Assembly (NCBI RefSeq): GCF_004217225.1
Contig: NZ_SHKM01000001.1
Location: 310,001 to 374,000 of the forward strand
DNA length: 64,000 nucleotides
Origin: Azospira oryzae
GTDB lineage: Bacteria > Pseudomonadota > Gammaproteobacteria > Burkholderiales > Rhodocyclaceae
Reading direction: 5' to 3'
Positions within the stretch are counted from its first letter, which is position 1. Each line of letters begins with the position of its first letter. Positions 17,044 through 24,757 of this stretch are shown here, piece after piece. The notes below the pieces were generated by a model. The model was not told the origin of the DNA, searched no databases, and saw only the letters and a list, made by a program, of their open reading frames with translations. The position numbers and the translations under genes are program-made.

Positions 17044-18192
17044 ATGGACAACTTCACTTTCTTCAATCCCACCCAAGTCGAATTCGGCAAGGACAAGGAA
17101 CAGGCCATCGGTCGCCATCTGGCCGAGCACGGCATCAAGAAGGTGCTGCTCTGCTACGGCAGCGAGCGCATCAAGCGGGACGGCCTCTTCTCCGTGGTCA
17201 GCAAGAGCCTGGCGGAGCAGGGCATCGCCATCGTCGAATGCGGCGGCATCGTCAGCAACCCGGTGATTTCCAAGGTGCGGGAGGCCATCGCCCTGGCCCG
17301 CGACCATCAGGTGGAGGCCATCCTCAGCGTCGGCGGCGGTTCCGTGCTGGACAGCTCCAAGGCCATTGCCGCCGGCGTGCCCTACGCCGGCGACGTGTGG
17401 GATCTCTTCATCGGCAAGGGGCATATCGAATCCGCCCTGCCGGTGTTCGATATCCTCACCCTGGCCGCCACCGGCAGCGAGATGAACAACGGTGCCGTGG
17501 TCACCAACGAGGCCACCCAGGAAAAGTTCGCCATCACCTCCGTGCATACCTATCCCAAGGTCTCCATCGTCAATCCGGCCCTGATGAAGACCGTCTCCCG
17601 GGACTACCTGGTGTATTCGGCGGCGGACGTCATTGCCCACGCCATCGAGGGTTACTTCACCGCCAAGGACGAGCCCCGCTTCCAGTCCCGCCTGGTGGAG
17701 GCCATCATCAACACGGTGATCGAAACCACCGAAACCCTGCTGGCCGACCCGGAAAACTACGAAGCCCGAGCCGAGTTCGCCTGGGCCGCCACCCAGGCCC
17801 TGAACGGCCTGCTCTATGCAGGCATCTCCGGCTACAGCTACCCCAACCACATGATCGAGCACTCCCTCTCGGCCCTTTTCAACGTGCCCCACGGCGCCGG
17901 CCTCTCCGTGGTCATGCCGGCCTGGATGAAGTGGTACCACAGCCGCAACCCGGTCCAGTTCCAGCGCTTCGCCAAGTACGTGTTCGGCGTGGAAACCGTC
18001 GAGCAGGGCATCGCCGCCCTGGAAAAGTGGTTCGACAAGATCGGCACCCCCACCCGCCTTTCCCAGCTGGGCATCAGCGAGGCCGACCTGCCCAAGACCA
18101 TCGACAACGTGCTGGGCAACGCGGTCCATTTCGGTGTGGCCGAGACCTATCCCCGGGACGTGGTTGCCACCATTCTCAAGAGCGCCCTGTAA
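17044..18192 (+). CDS. iron-containing alcohol dehydrogenase (YqhD/BDH type)
   Basis: A 382-aa group III dehydrogenase that reduces aldehydes or oxidises alcohols with NAD(P). The nucleotide-binding motif SVGGGSVLDSSKAIA is at ~96-110. Metal-binding residues lie in AADVIAHAIEG (~195) and NHMIEHSLSALFNVPHGAG (~268-286). Similarity in segments such as DNFTFFNPTQVEFGKD suggests the YqhD/BdhA branch, which detoxifies short aldehydes with NADPH. The ATG at 17044 sits 8 bp after a perfect AGGAGG; an in-frame TTG at 17038 is too close to that site. It is divergent from the LysR gene and likely controlled by it. Confidence 0.93.
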   Translation: MDNFTFFNPTQVEFGKDKEQAIGRHLAEHGIKKVLLCYGSERIKRDGLFSVVSKSLAEQGIAIVECGGIVSNPVISKVREAIALARDHQVEAILSVGGGSVLDSSKAIAAGVPYAGDVWDLFIGKGHIESALPVFDILTLAATGSEMNNGAVVTNEATQEKFAITSVHTYPKVSIVNPALMKTVSRDYLVYSAADVIAHAIEGYFTAKDEPRFQSRLVEAIINTVIETTETLLADPENYEARAEFAWAATQALNGLLYAGISGYSYPNHMIEHSLSALFNVPHGAGLSVVMPAWMKWYHSRNPVQFQRFAKYVFGVETVEQGIAALEKWFDKIGTPTRLSQLGISEADLPKTIDNVLGNAVHFGVAETYPRDVVATILKSAL

Positions 18193-18263
18193 GCCTGGGC
18201 AGCCCGCCGGGCCTGGTTAGGGGTTGCTGAGCCGGGGCCCTGAGTCCTGGCGCGGCAGTAATG

Positions 18264-18306
18264 AAAAGGCGCTGATTTCCGCGTGGAATCAGCGCCTTTT
18301 TTTGTT
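18264..18306 (+). terminator. intrinsic terminator of the alcohol dehydrogenase gene
   Basis: AAAAGGCGCTGATTCC-type stem (GGCGCTGATT with AATCAGCGCC) followed by seven T's; one of the strongest hairpins in the window. Confidence 0.9.
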
Positions 18307-18508
18307 TCATGATGACTCCAGTACCGCAATTCTCTGGACTGCGCCAAGGCTCGATACATCATGTTTATCAATCAGTTAGGCGAGTTCAACATATGCCGGT
18401 GCTTTCCGAAACTTGGCCCGGCTTTCCCTCGCGTGGCTCCCATGCGGCTCTTGGAAACCGGGCTTTCCGAGGAGTCATCATGGCGAAAAGATCGACGTTC
18501 CCCCGTTT

Positions 18509-19372
18509 TCAGTAGCAGAGGGCTTTAGAGTCCGGGGGTAATTTACCCGATTTCTGGGTGAGTGATTTGGCATAAGCCGCAGGCGTCAAACCGCCCAGAG
18601 ATTTTTTCGGTTGCTCCTCGTTGTATTCACGGCGCCAGCCTTCGATGACGGCCTGGGCATTGCGCAGGCTGGTGAACCAGTGCTCATGCAGACATTCATC
18701 CCGGAAACTGCCATTGAACGATTCGATATAGGCGTTCTGATTCGGTTTGCCAGGCTCGATGAGGAAGAGCTGAACGCCGCGAGCATGCGCCCAGGTCAGC
18801 GTGGCCCGACTACAGAACTCCTTGCCGTTATCCGTCCTGATTGCTTTGGGCAGGCCGCGTGTCTTGGCCAACTGATCAAGGGCCCGGGCGAGTTGCATGC
18901 CACCGATCGCGCGCTCCGAAACAATCGCGACCGCCTCGTGCGTCGCATCATCGACCACGGTCAGGCTTTTGATGACTCGTCCTTCCGCCGTCCGGTCAAA
19001 CACGAAATCCATTGACCAGACCTGATTGGCGGCCGAAGGGCGCTCTAACGGGGGACGCTCCGACACCGGGATCTTTTTCCGCTTTCGCCTTCTCACTTGC
19101 AGGCCAGCCTCGGCGTAAAGCCGGTCCACCCGCTTGTGATTCACCACCATGCCGGCCTGCCGCAGCTTCAAGTAGATCATCCCGGCCCCATAGCGCCGAT
19201 GGCGTTGGGCGAGCGTGACGATCTGCTCCTTCAAAGCCGCATTGTGATCCGTTGCCGGCCGGTAACGGAATGAACTCGGACTCGTACCAGTGAAGCGAAG
19301 TGACCTCCGCTCGCTAAGCCCCTTGTCGATCAGGTAGCGCACCAGATCACGTCGTGACGGTGCGCTCACCAC
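18509..19372 (-). CDS. IS3-family transposase OrfB (DDE integrase domain)
   Basis: Catalytic part of the transposase, 287 codons in the -1 frame relative to OrfA. It begins VVSAPSRRDLVRYLID, followed by an HTH_21-type region (RHRRYGAGMIYLKLRQAG) and an rve integrase core with the three acidic residues in WSMDFVFD, IRTDNGKEF and NAYIESFNGSFRDECL. It ends in the usual NEEQPKKSLGGLTPAAYA. It is normally made as an OrfAB fusion by ribosomal frameshifting at A AAA AAG (19372-19378). The frame is complete. Confidence 0.92.
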   Translation of the reverse strand: MVSAPSRRDLVRYLIDKGLSERRSLRFTGTSPSSFRYRPATDHNAALKEQIVTLAQRHRRYGAGMIYLKLRQAGMVVNHKRVDRLYAEAGLQVRRRKRKKIPVSERPPLERPSAANQVWSMDFVFDRTAEGRVIKSLTVVDDATHEAVAIVSERAIGGMQLARALDQLAKTRGLPKAIRTDNGKEFCSRATLTWAHARGVQLFLIEPGKPNQNAYIESFNGSFRDECLHEHWFTSLRNAQAVIEGWRREYNEEQPKKSLGGLTPAAYAKSLTQKSGKLPPDSKALCY

Positions 19373-19635
19373 TTTTTTCGCAGGGCTTCCTTGGCAATCT
19401 CGTTTTCCAGCATCGTTTCGGCCAGCAGCTTCTTCAAGCGCGTATTTTCCGTTTCGAGCTCCTTGAGCCGCTTGGCGTCCGACACACTCATGCCACCGAA
19501 CTTGCTGCGCCAGAGGTGGTAACTCGCTTCCGAGAAGGCGTGCTTGCGGCACAACTCAGCTATCGGCATTCCGGCTTCCGCTTCCCGCTGGAAACCAATG
19601 ATCTGTTCTTCGGTGAATCGCTTCTTCATGTCCAA
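19366..19635 (-). CDS. IS3-family transposase OrfA (DNA-binding part)
   Basis: An 89-aa protein with the HTH_Tnp_1 fold (MKKRFTEEQIIGFQREAEAG, MPIAELCRKHAFSEASYHLW) and a leucine-zipper tail (LKELETENTRLKKLLAETMLE). It ends CGA AAA AAG TGG TGA, which contains a perfect slippery heptamer for -1 frameshifting; slipping gives RKKVVSAPSRR, joining directly to OrfB. An AAGGAG site lies upstream of the ATG. Confidence 0.92.
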   Translation of the reverse strand: MDMKKRFTEEQIIGFQREAEAGMPIAELCRKHAFSEASYHLWRSKFGGMSVSDAKRLKELETENTRLKKLLAETMLENEIAKEALRKKW

Positions 19636-19730
19636 TCTCCTTATCGTGAATGATTGGACTCTAAAGTCAGGCGATACTCAATTCTGGGGGGGCGTCGGGG
19701 AATACAAAAAATCCATAAAGCGAGACAGAT

Positions 19731-19762
19731 AAAAAAAGCGCGCCGTATTACTACGGCGCGCT
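19731..19762 (-). terminator. intrinsic terminator, minus strand
   Basis: A perfect eleven-base stem (AGCGCGCCGTA 19737-19747 with TACGGCGCGCT 19752-19762) is followed on the minus strand by a run of T's (19731-19737). It ends the small two-gene unit 20333-19813. Confidence 0.85.
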
Positions 19763-19812
19763 AGCTAAAGGATATGGGAAACATCAATGGTGAGAAGCCC
19801 CTGTCAGAACTA

Positions 19813-20019
19813 TCACGCAACGAGCCTGAGCCTGGGCCTCGCCCGGCGCTGACTTACAGCAGCTTCTGCATGCTCAAAAGCTTCGCGTGCAGCATTGCGT
19901 GCAATCCTATCAACGATTTCATCCATCCCTCCTGCTGCTGCAATACGGACACTCCGTGCAGCACCACCGCTAACGACTGTTCCAGTCTTTGCCCGAACAG
20001 GGCGACACCATGAGTCCAT
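19813..20019 (-). CDS. small hypothetical protein in mobile patch
   Basis: A 68-aa product beginning MDSWCRPVRAKTGTVVSGG with an amphipathic helix (GGMDEIVDRIARNAAREAFEHAEAA) and an Arg-rich end. The ATG at 20019 follows GGAG at a good distance; a second ATG at 20031 has none. It lies just behind the 98-aa HTH gene and before a strong terminator, so the two form a short transcript. I do not recognise the family. Base composition and isolation between an IS and a long gene-free stretch point to acquired DNA. Confidence 0.55.
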   Translation of the reverse strand: MDSWCRPVRAKTGTVVSGGAARSVRIAAAGGMDEIVDRIARNAAREAFEHAEAAVSQRRARPRLRLVA

Positions 20020-20036
20020 TTGGATCTCCATAAAAG

Positions 20037-20333
20037 TTAAAAAGGACGACGGAATCTATCGAGCCAAGCATTCAGAACCTTTGCACTCCAGCGAGGACTA
20101 CGTCCCAACACGATAGTTGGTTCTGGAAATGGAGGAAGACCCGAAAACTCATCTGCTGACATCACACTGCGCCTAGACAACAAAGAATTGCTCGACTGGT
20201 GCCGTCGGAGGCGCTCCAGAGTAGACCTTGAAATGCACAACTTTTGGCACACCTCGTCTATGCCAAGCAAAACATCAGTAGATGCGAAATCGAAATCACC
20301 CATGAGAAGCCCAATAAAATCGTCAGGACGCAT
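20037..20333 (-). CDS. AlpA/excisionase-like HTH protein
   Basis: A 98-aa protein whose middle part (VLLGIDEVCQKLCISRSTLERLRR, then FPEPTIVLGRSPRWSAKVLNAWLDRF) matches the helix-turn-helix and wing pattern of AlpA-type prophage regulators, which have the form 'FPxPxxLGxxxxW...L..WL'. Two starts are possible (20333 or 20303), neither with a clear ribosome site. Its 5' end overlaps a row of ten-base-spaced GACGCA repeats that could be its own operator. It is probably a leftover of a phage or integrative element; no integrase is seen nearby. Confidence 0.65.
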   Translation of the reverse strand: MRPDDFIGLLMGDFDFASTDVLLGIDEVCQKLCISRSTLERLRRHQSSNSLLSRRSVMSADEFSGLPPFPEPTIVLGRSPRWSAKVLNAWLDRFRRPF

Positions 20334-20352
20334 TATGACGCATCTTGACGCG
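20327..20352. repeat. ten-base-spaced GACGC repeats (operator/iteron-like)
   Basis: GACGCA, GACGCA and GACGCG start at 20327, 20337 and 20347, exactly one helical turn apart, with a further GACGAG at 20363. They cover the start of the AlpA-like gene. Such phased repeats are typical of cooperative protein binding. Confidence 0.55.
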
Positions 20353-20770
20353 TCAGTAAAGTGACGAGGGTCATGTTTCTGATAGGTATAGACGGCTCAC
20401 GGTCTTCAGAGCAACAGCGGCAGCAACACTGTGTGGCGACCTGACCCTGCAAAGTTGCTGTAGGAGCGTCTCGTCCTATCGTTCAGTGACATAGCCAGCT
20501 TGGGAATTAGCTATGATTGCCGAGGTCACTAGGCCATCTTTCTTCGGCTGCCGTCCTAAGCTATAGCGCGCCGTGACTCGATTTCTCAAGGCTCTTATGT
20601 GGCTCCCAACCCACAGCGCTACATCCCCTAGAAGCGGGATGAAATAGAGCTAACCTATTGCTCCGTATATGGTTTCAGGCCTCGCGTGATCTGCGCTAAG
20701 GGCTTGACACCGGCCCATTTTTGTTTCCAGCCCCTTGCCTGCCGGGGGGCTTTGGTTTGCCGCTATGGGC
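20353..20770. other. gene-free stretch with no identified feature
   Basis: About 420 bp with mixed base composition and stops in all frames. I find no tRNA, no convincing hairpin terminator and no recognisable coding remnant. It may be decayed mobile DNA between the AlpA-like gene and the CoA-transferase operon end. Confidence 0.6.
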
Positions 20771-21631
20771 CTACTTCTCCCGCCGCAGCATCCCCGTCAC
20801 ATCCACCCGCCGCAGCGCTTCGACCTCGGCCACGGTGGGCGGGGCGATCATGCGGGCGTGGCGGAAGACTTTCAGGTCCCAGCCGGTCTGGGCCCGCACT
20901 TCGTCCACGCTGGAGAAGGGGTAGTAGGCGTCGAGCCAGAATTCCTTGGTTTCCGGATGGGGCCGCAGGATGCCCAGGGTGGTGACGATGGCGGAGGGGC
21001 CGCCGCCGACGAAGCCGTAGCGGGCCCGGGCGTCGCCGCCTTCGAGATAGCCGGGGGAGGAGATGTAATCCACCTTGTCGACGAAGCGCTTGGCCTCGTG
21101 GGTGACCATGATGACCGTTCGCTTGGCGCCGCTGGCGATGTCGTTGGCGCCGCCGGCGCCGGTGAGGCGGGTCTTGGGCGGGGTGTAGGTGTCGCCGAGG
21201 CCGTTGCCCTTGCTGCGGTCCCAGATGCCCGTCGTATTGACGTTGCCGAACTTGTCCACCTGGGCGGCGCCGATGAGGCCCACGTCCACCCGGCCGGAGG
21301 CGACGAGGAAGCCCAGGGCGTCGAGGCCGCCGGTGAAGCTGGTGGCGTTGGCCGAGAGCCGGTTGCATTCGATGCCCCAGGGCAGGCCGCCGATGGGAGT
21401 GGCGCCGTAGATGCCGCCTTCGGTCATGGAGCGGATGTTGGGGCCGTGGTGTTCCTGGGCGAAGTAGCCGGCCAGTAGCGACAGGCCGACGCCGAAGATG
21501 GCCAGTTCGCCGTCCTTGATTTCCCGGCCGGCGGCGATGGCCATCATTTCCTGGCGGGAGTAGCGTAGGGGCCCCTTGCGTTCGGCGGTCTCCGGGGCGG
21601 AGTCGGTGCGGGTGGCGGTTGCGGTGCTCAT
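20771..21631 (-). CDS. CoA-transferase subunit B (glutaconate CoA-transferase family)
   Basis: A 286-aa protein of CoA-transferase family I. Motifs include VGLSLLAGYFAQEHHGPNI, the turn SMTEGGIYGATPIGGLPWG, in which the glutamate sits where family I carries the catalytic residue, and GRVDVGLIGAAQVDKFGNVN. Together with the upstream alpha subunit it would move CoA between carboxylic acids. IpdB-like ring-opening hydrolases have the same fold, so transferase activity is inferred. It is the last gene of a six-gene minus-strand operon with an ABC importer, suggesting use of an imported acid. No terminator is obvious behind it. Confidence 0.9.
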   Translation of the reverse strand: MSTATATRTDSAPETAERKGPLRYSRQEMMAIAAGREIKDGELAIFGVGLSLLAGYFAQEHHGPNIRSMTEGGIYGATPIGGLPWGIECNRLSANATSFTGGLDALGFLVASGRVDVGLIGAAQVDKFGNVNTTGIWDRSKGNGLGDTYTPPKTRLTGAGGANDIASGAKRTVIMVTHEAKRFVDKVDYISSPGYLEGGDARARYGFVGGGPSAIVTTLGILRPHPETKEFWLDAYYPFSSVDEVRAQTGWDLKVFRHARMIAPPTVAEVEALRRVDVTGMLRREK

Positions 21632-21728
21632 CAGGCGGCCCTCTCAGTCAGGGGAGTGGTATGCAAAGGGAAGTGGCGTCGTGGGCTGGCCGCCCTCGCG
21701 TGGCTCGCAGCTACGCAGGCTCGGTGGC

Positions 21729-22736
21729 TCATGCGGCCCTCTTCAGAATGTGATTTTCAGCTTGCAGCTGTTCCACCTTGGCCCGGTCCAGGATCCACTG
21801 GCGGAACGGGTCCAGGAGGAAGCGGGTGGGGCTGTCTTCCAGCTTGGAGATGACGTCCTGGCCGATGAGGTTGAGGTAGGCATCCACGGTCTGGTAGGAA
21901 AAGATGTAGCGGTCAATGTAGCGGAAGGTGCCTTCTTCCGTGGCCAGCCATTCGTTCATCAGCTTCATGTGGGCTTCGTCCACGTCATGCACGCCGGGGG
22001 AGGCGGCGGGCCAGGCGGAGAAGGGCCACCACACCACGGCGTCCACGATCAGGCCGGGGATGCGCACCAGGTTGGGGTACTGGCGCATGCAGTCCGTGTC
22101 CACGATGTGGTCGGCCACCAGCACCAGGCGCTTGGCAGCCCGGGAGAGTTCGAAGCGGCTCCACTCGGAGCCGATCATGATGGCGTTGCCCTCCGGGTCG
22201 GCCAGGGTGACGTGGATCACCGCCAGGTCCGGCTTCAGGGGCGAGTAGGCGCCCAGGGTGCGGCCGGAGAAGGGGTCGGCGATCTCGGGAATCTTGCCCG
22301 TGGCCGGGTATTCCTCGGGGGCGAAGGCACTGCGCTGCTGGATGTCGGAGCCGATACAGGTGGTGGCGGGGACGAAGGGCCAGTTGAGGGCGCCGCCGAG
22401 AAAGCGCAGGGCCATGGCCAGGTTGGAGTAGTCCTCCAGGGCCAGCTTGCCTTCTTCGACGACACGGCGCAGGCCGTTGGCGAAGCCGAAGCCCTCCAGG
22501 CCGGAGAAGCCCACCTCGGCCTTGTCCACCGTGCCGGCGGCGGCCAGCAGGTTGAGCTGCTGGGTGTTGCAGTGGAACAGGGCGTGCAGGTTGCGCCGGC
22601 CCTGGCGCACCAGTTCGCGGCCGAAGGCAATTGCGTCGGCGCCCACCGGCAGGCCGGCGCCGCTGGCGTACTGGATGCCGTCGCCGGCGTAGCGCTGGGC
22701 GGCTTCGGCCAGGGGCAGGAGTTTGTTAATGGACAT
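21729..22736 (-). CDS. CoA-transferase subunit A (glutaconate CoA-transferase family)
   Basis: A 335-aa alpha subunit. It begins MSINKLLPLAEAAQRY and shows the Rossmann-like repeats of the family (GDGIQYASGAGLPVGADAI, HALFHCNTQQLNLLAAAG, SGLEGFGFANGLRR, DLAVIHVTLADPEGNAIMIG). The ATG at 22736 overlaps the end of the thioredoxin-SCO1 fusion gene by 11 bp, so they are coupled. The beta gene starts 97 bp further on, a strangely long gap in such a compact operon. The substrate is not known; glutaconate-, oxoadipate- or steroid-ring-type acids are handled by relatives. Confidence 0.88.
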   Translation of the reverse strand: MSINKLLPLAEAAQRYAGDGIQYASGAGLPVGADAIAFGRELVRQGRRNLHALFHCNTQQLNLLAAAGTVDKAEVGFSGLEGFGFANGLRRVVEEGKLALEDYSNLAMALRFLGGALNWPFVPATTCIGSDIQQRSAFAPEEYPATGKIPEIADPFSGRTLGAYSPLKPDLAVIHVTLADPEGNAIMIGSEWSRFELSRAAKRLVLVADHIVDTDCMRQYPNLVRIPGLIVDAVVWWPFSAWPAASPGVHDVDEAHMKLMNEWLATEEGTFRYIDRYIFSYQTVDAYLNLIGQDVISKLEDSPTRFLLDPFRQWILDRAKVEQLQAENHILKRAA

Positions 22737-23856
22737 GGCGGGGATTCCCTTGCGTGAGGTGCTGATCGGTGGCGACCTGAATGGTTTTGTCGCTGTGCTT
22801 GGGCTCGGCGGCAAGCAGGCCCAGGTCGGCGGCGAGGGCGCCGACCGGCTGGCCGTAGGGCGAGAGGCCGCGCAGGACGCCGGCCTTGTCGAAGAGGAAG
22901 ACGCCGGCGGTGTGGTCCAGGGTGTAGCCCATGCTCTCGGAGGGCTGGCGTTCGGCCACCAGCTGCAGTTCCCGGATCAGGTCGGCGGTGGCGCTGTCGC
23001 CGCCCCACAGGCCGAGGAAGGGGCGGCCGCCCTGGGGAGCGAAGGCGGCCACGTATTCCCGGAGCAGGGCGGCGTGGTCCCGCTCCGGGTCCAGGGTGAC
23101 GAAGAGCACCTGCACCTGGCGGCGCCGGGCGGCGGGCAGGGCTTCCACCGCGGCCTTCAGTTCGGCCAGGGTGGTGGGGCAGACATCGGGGCACTGGCTG
23201 TAGCCCACCGCCAGGGCCACGGCCCGGCCGCGGAAATCGGCCAGGCGGCGCACCTTGCCGGCGGTGTCGGCGAGGCGGAATTCGGGGCGGCGGGGCAGGC
23301 CGGCAGCAGGCGCATCGGCCTGCAGCCGGGGCGCGTTGGCCGCCTGGGCGGCCCTGGCGCCGGCGAAGGGGTATTGCTCGTATTCGGCCTTGACCACGTA
23401 CTGGCCGAGGCGGCTGAAATCGGCGGCGGCCAGGGTGCCGGTATGGCGGTAGAGGAATTCGCCCCGGCCGTCGAAGAAGGCGAAGGAAGGGGTGGCGAAA
23501 GCGCCGAGCTGCCGTGCGAAGTCGCCCGCCGAGCCGCGCCGGCCGGCGAGATCGAGGATGGGTTCGCTGCGGGCCAGGTCCACCTTGACGCTGCGGTAAT
23601 GCCGGCTGAAGCGGGCCGTCACGCCTGGGTCCTGGAAGACCGTGCGTTCCATCTCCCGACAGCCGGGGCAGTCGGGCAGGGTGAAGGCGACGGCCAGCTT
23701 CCTGCCCTCGGCCCGGGCGGCCCGGGCCTCGGCCTGCAGGTCCGTGGCTTCCCGGGTGAAGAGTGGGGAGAAGCGGGCTTCCCCGGCGCCCGCCGCAGCG
23801 GAGGCCAGGGCAGCGAGGAGGGCCAGCAGGCCCAGGATGCGTGACGGTGACGGCAT
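22726..23856 (-). CDS. thioredoxin-like / SCO1-SenC fusion protein, exported
   Basis: A 376-aa protein with a signal peptide (residues 1-25, ends AAAGAGEA). A first thioredoxin-fold domain carries TLPDCPGCREME (Cys pair at ~62/65), followed by VKVDLARSEP. The second domain is SCO1/SenC-like, with VGYSQCPDVCPTTLAELKA (Cys pair at ~221/225) and a late histidine in TLDHTAGVFLFD, the copper-binding pattern. SCO proteins insert copper or reduce disulfides in periplasmic enzymes. The fusion and its place between an ABC importer and a CoA-transferase are unusual and suggest maturation or redox care of a periplasmic component of this pathway. Confidence 0.88.
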   Translation of the reverse strand: MPSPSRILGLLALLAALASAAAGAGEARFSPLFTREATDLQAEARAARAEGRKLAVAFTLPDCPGCREMERTVFQDPGVTARFSRHYRSVKVDLARSEPILDLAGRRGSAGDFARQLGAFATPSFAFFDGRGEFLYRHTGTLAAADFSRLGQYVVKAEYEQYPFAGARAAQAANAPRLQADAPAAGLPRRPEFRLADTAGKVRRLADFRGRAVALAVGYSQCPDVCPTTLAELKAAVEALPAARRRQVQVLFVTLDPERDHAALLREYVAAFAPQGGRPFLGLWGGDSATADLIRELQLVAERQPSESMGYTLDHTAGVFLFDKAGVLRGLSPYGQPVGALAADLGLLAAEPKHSDKTIQVATDQHLTQGNPRHVH

Positions 23857-23867
23857 GGCGGACTTTC

Positions 23868-24722
23868 TCAGCGCACCCAGAAGAGGGCCTTGTGGCGCAG
23901 CTTGTCCAGGCCGGTCATGGCCAGCCAGGTGACGAGGCCGGTGTAGAGGATGCCGGCCACCATGCGCGGGTAGTCGGCGAAGTCGGCGTAGTACTGCACG
24001 AAGCGGCCCAGGCCGGCGTTGGCGCCGAACAGCTCGGCCACGGTGAGCAGGATGAAGGAGAAGCCCAGGCCCACGGCGGCGCCGGAGAAGATGTGGGGCA
24101 GGCTGGCGGGAAAGACCACCTTCACCAGGGTTTCCAGGCGGGAGAAGCCCAGCACCCGGGCGTTGTCCCGGTGCCGGCCTTCCACCGCCAGGGCGCCGGC
24201 GGCGGAGTTCTGGAAGACGGGCCAGAAGGCGCCGATGAAGACGACGAAGGTGGCGGAGAGGTGGAAGGTGGGCAGCACGGCGATGGCGTAGGGGATGTAC
24301 ACCGTGGGCGGGATGGGCGCCGCCACCTTGGCGAAGGGGAACAGGCCGCGGCCGACCCCCGGCACGATGCCGGCCACCAGGCCGAGGGCGATCCCGGCGG
24401 CGACGGCCAGCAGGTAGCCCGGCGCCAGGATGAAGAAGGAGGAAACGGTGCCCTTCCACAGTTCCGGCAGGGATTCCCACAGGGCCTCGGCGACGATGCG
24501 GGGGCCGGGCAACAGGGGGTTGGCGCTCTGGTCGATGAAATAGGTGGAACCCTGCCAGGCCAGGAACAGCACGGCCCACAGGGCCACGGCTTCCCAGGCG
24601 GGGAGGCGGGAGAGGAGGGCCGGGAAAAGGCCGGAGTGGGGGGCAGAGCGGCCCTGCCGGGGCGTCTTGTCCACCAGGGGCGAGGCCAGGGCCTCGCCTT
24701 CCAGGGCTAGGGATTCGGACAT
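23868..24722 (-). CDS. ABC transporter permease (SsuC/TauC/NrtB type)
   Basis: A 284-aa inner-membrane permease with about six membrane segments and the EAA loop of binding-protein-dependent importers (DNARVLGFSRLETLVKVVFPASLPHIFSG). The ATG at 24722 follows AAGGAG at 7 bp; the in-frame ATG at 24737 is part of that site. A Pro/Ser-rich N-terminal 30 residues precede the first helix. It forms one importer with the ATPase and binding protein upstream. Family members carry sulfonates, taurine, nitrate/cyanate, thiamine precursors or aromatic acids, so the substrate is open. Confidence 0.92.
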   Translation of the reverse strand: MSESLALEGEALASPLVDKTPRQGRSAPHSGLFPALLSRLPAWEAVALWAVLFLAWQGSTYFIDQSANPLLPGPRIVAEALWESLPELWKGTVSSFFILAPGYLLAVAAGIALGLVAGIVPGVGRGLFPFAKVAAPIPPTVYIPYAIAVLPTFHLSATFVVFIGAFWPVFQNSAAGALAVEGRHRDNARVLGFSRLETLVKVVFPASLPHIFSGAAVGLGFSFILLTVAELFGANAGLGRFVQYYADFADYPRMVAGILYTGLVTWLAMTGLDKLRHKALFWVR

Positions 24723-24757
24723 GGATTTCTCCTTCACATCAGTTCAGTACGTTGGCC

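Larger units (their letters stand above)
18509..19669 (-). mobile_element. IS3-family insertion sequence
   Basis: An element of about 1.15 kb with the two overlapping transposase frames of the IS3 family. Matching ends lie on both sides: CTTTAGAGTCC at 18523-18533 and its complement GGACTCTAAAG at 19656-19666. The right end reads TGACTTTAGAGTCC outward-in, as expected for IS3 tips. The left tip is less certain because the orfB stop at 18509 lies outside the recognisable repeat. No obvious target duplication is seen. Both transposase frames are intact, so the copy may be active. Confidence 0.85.

Noticed and set aside
18309-18515. Plus-strand 68-codon frame before the IS
   Set aside because: No ribosome site or motif; only the very last codons (from 18481) look like a possible gene start, noted separately.
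18426-21706. Shared 14-mer CCCTCGCGTGGCTC at 18426 and 21693
   Set aside because: A match of this length between two places is expected by chance in 64 kb of high-GC DNA.
22726-24579. 617-codon minus frame joining the permease region to the thioredoxin-SCO1 gene
   Set aside because: The first 240 codons are a shadow of the permease frame; the signal peptide at 23856 marks the real start.
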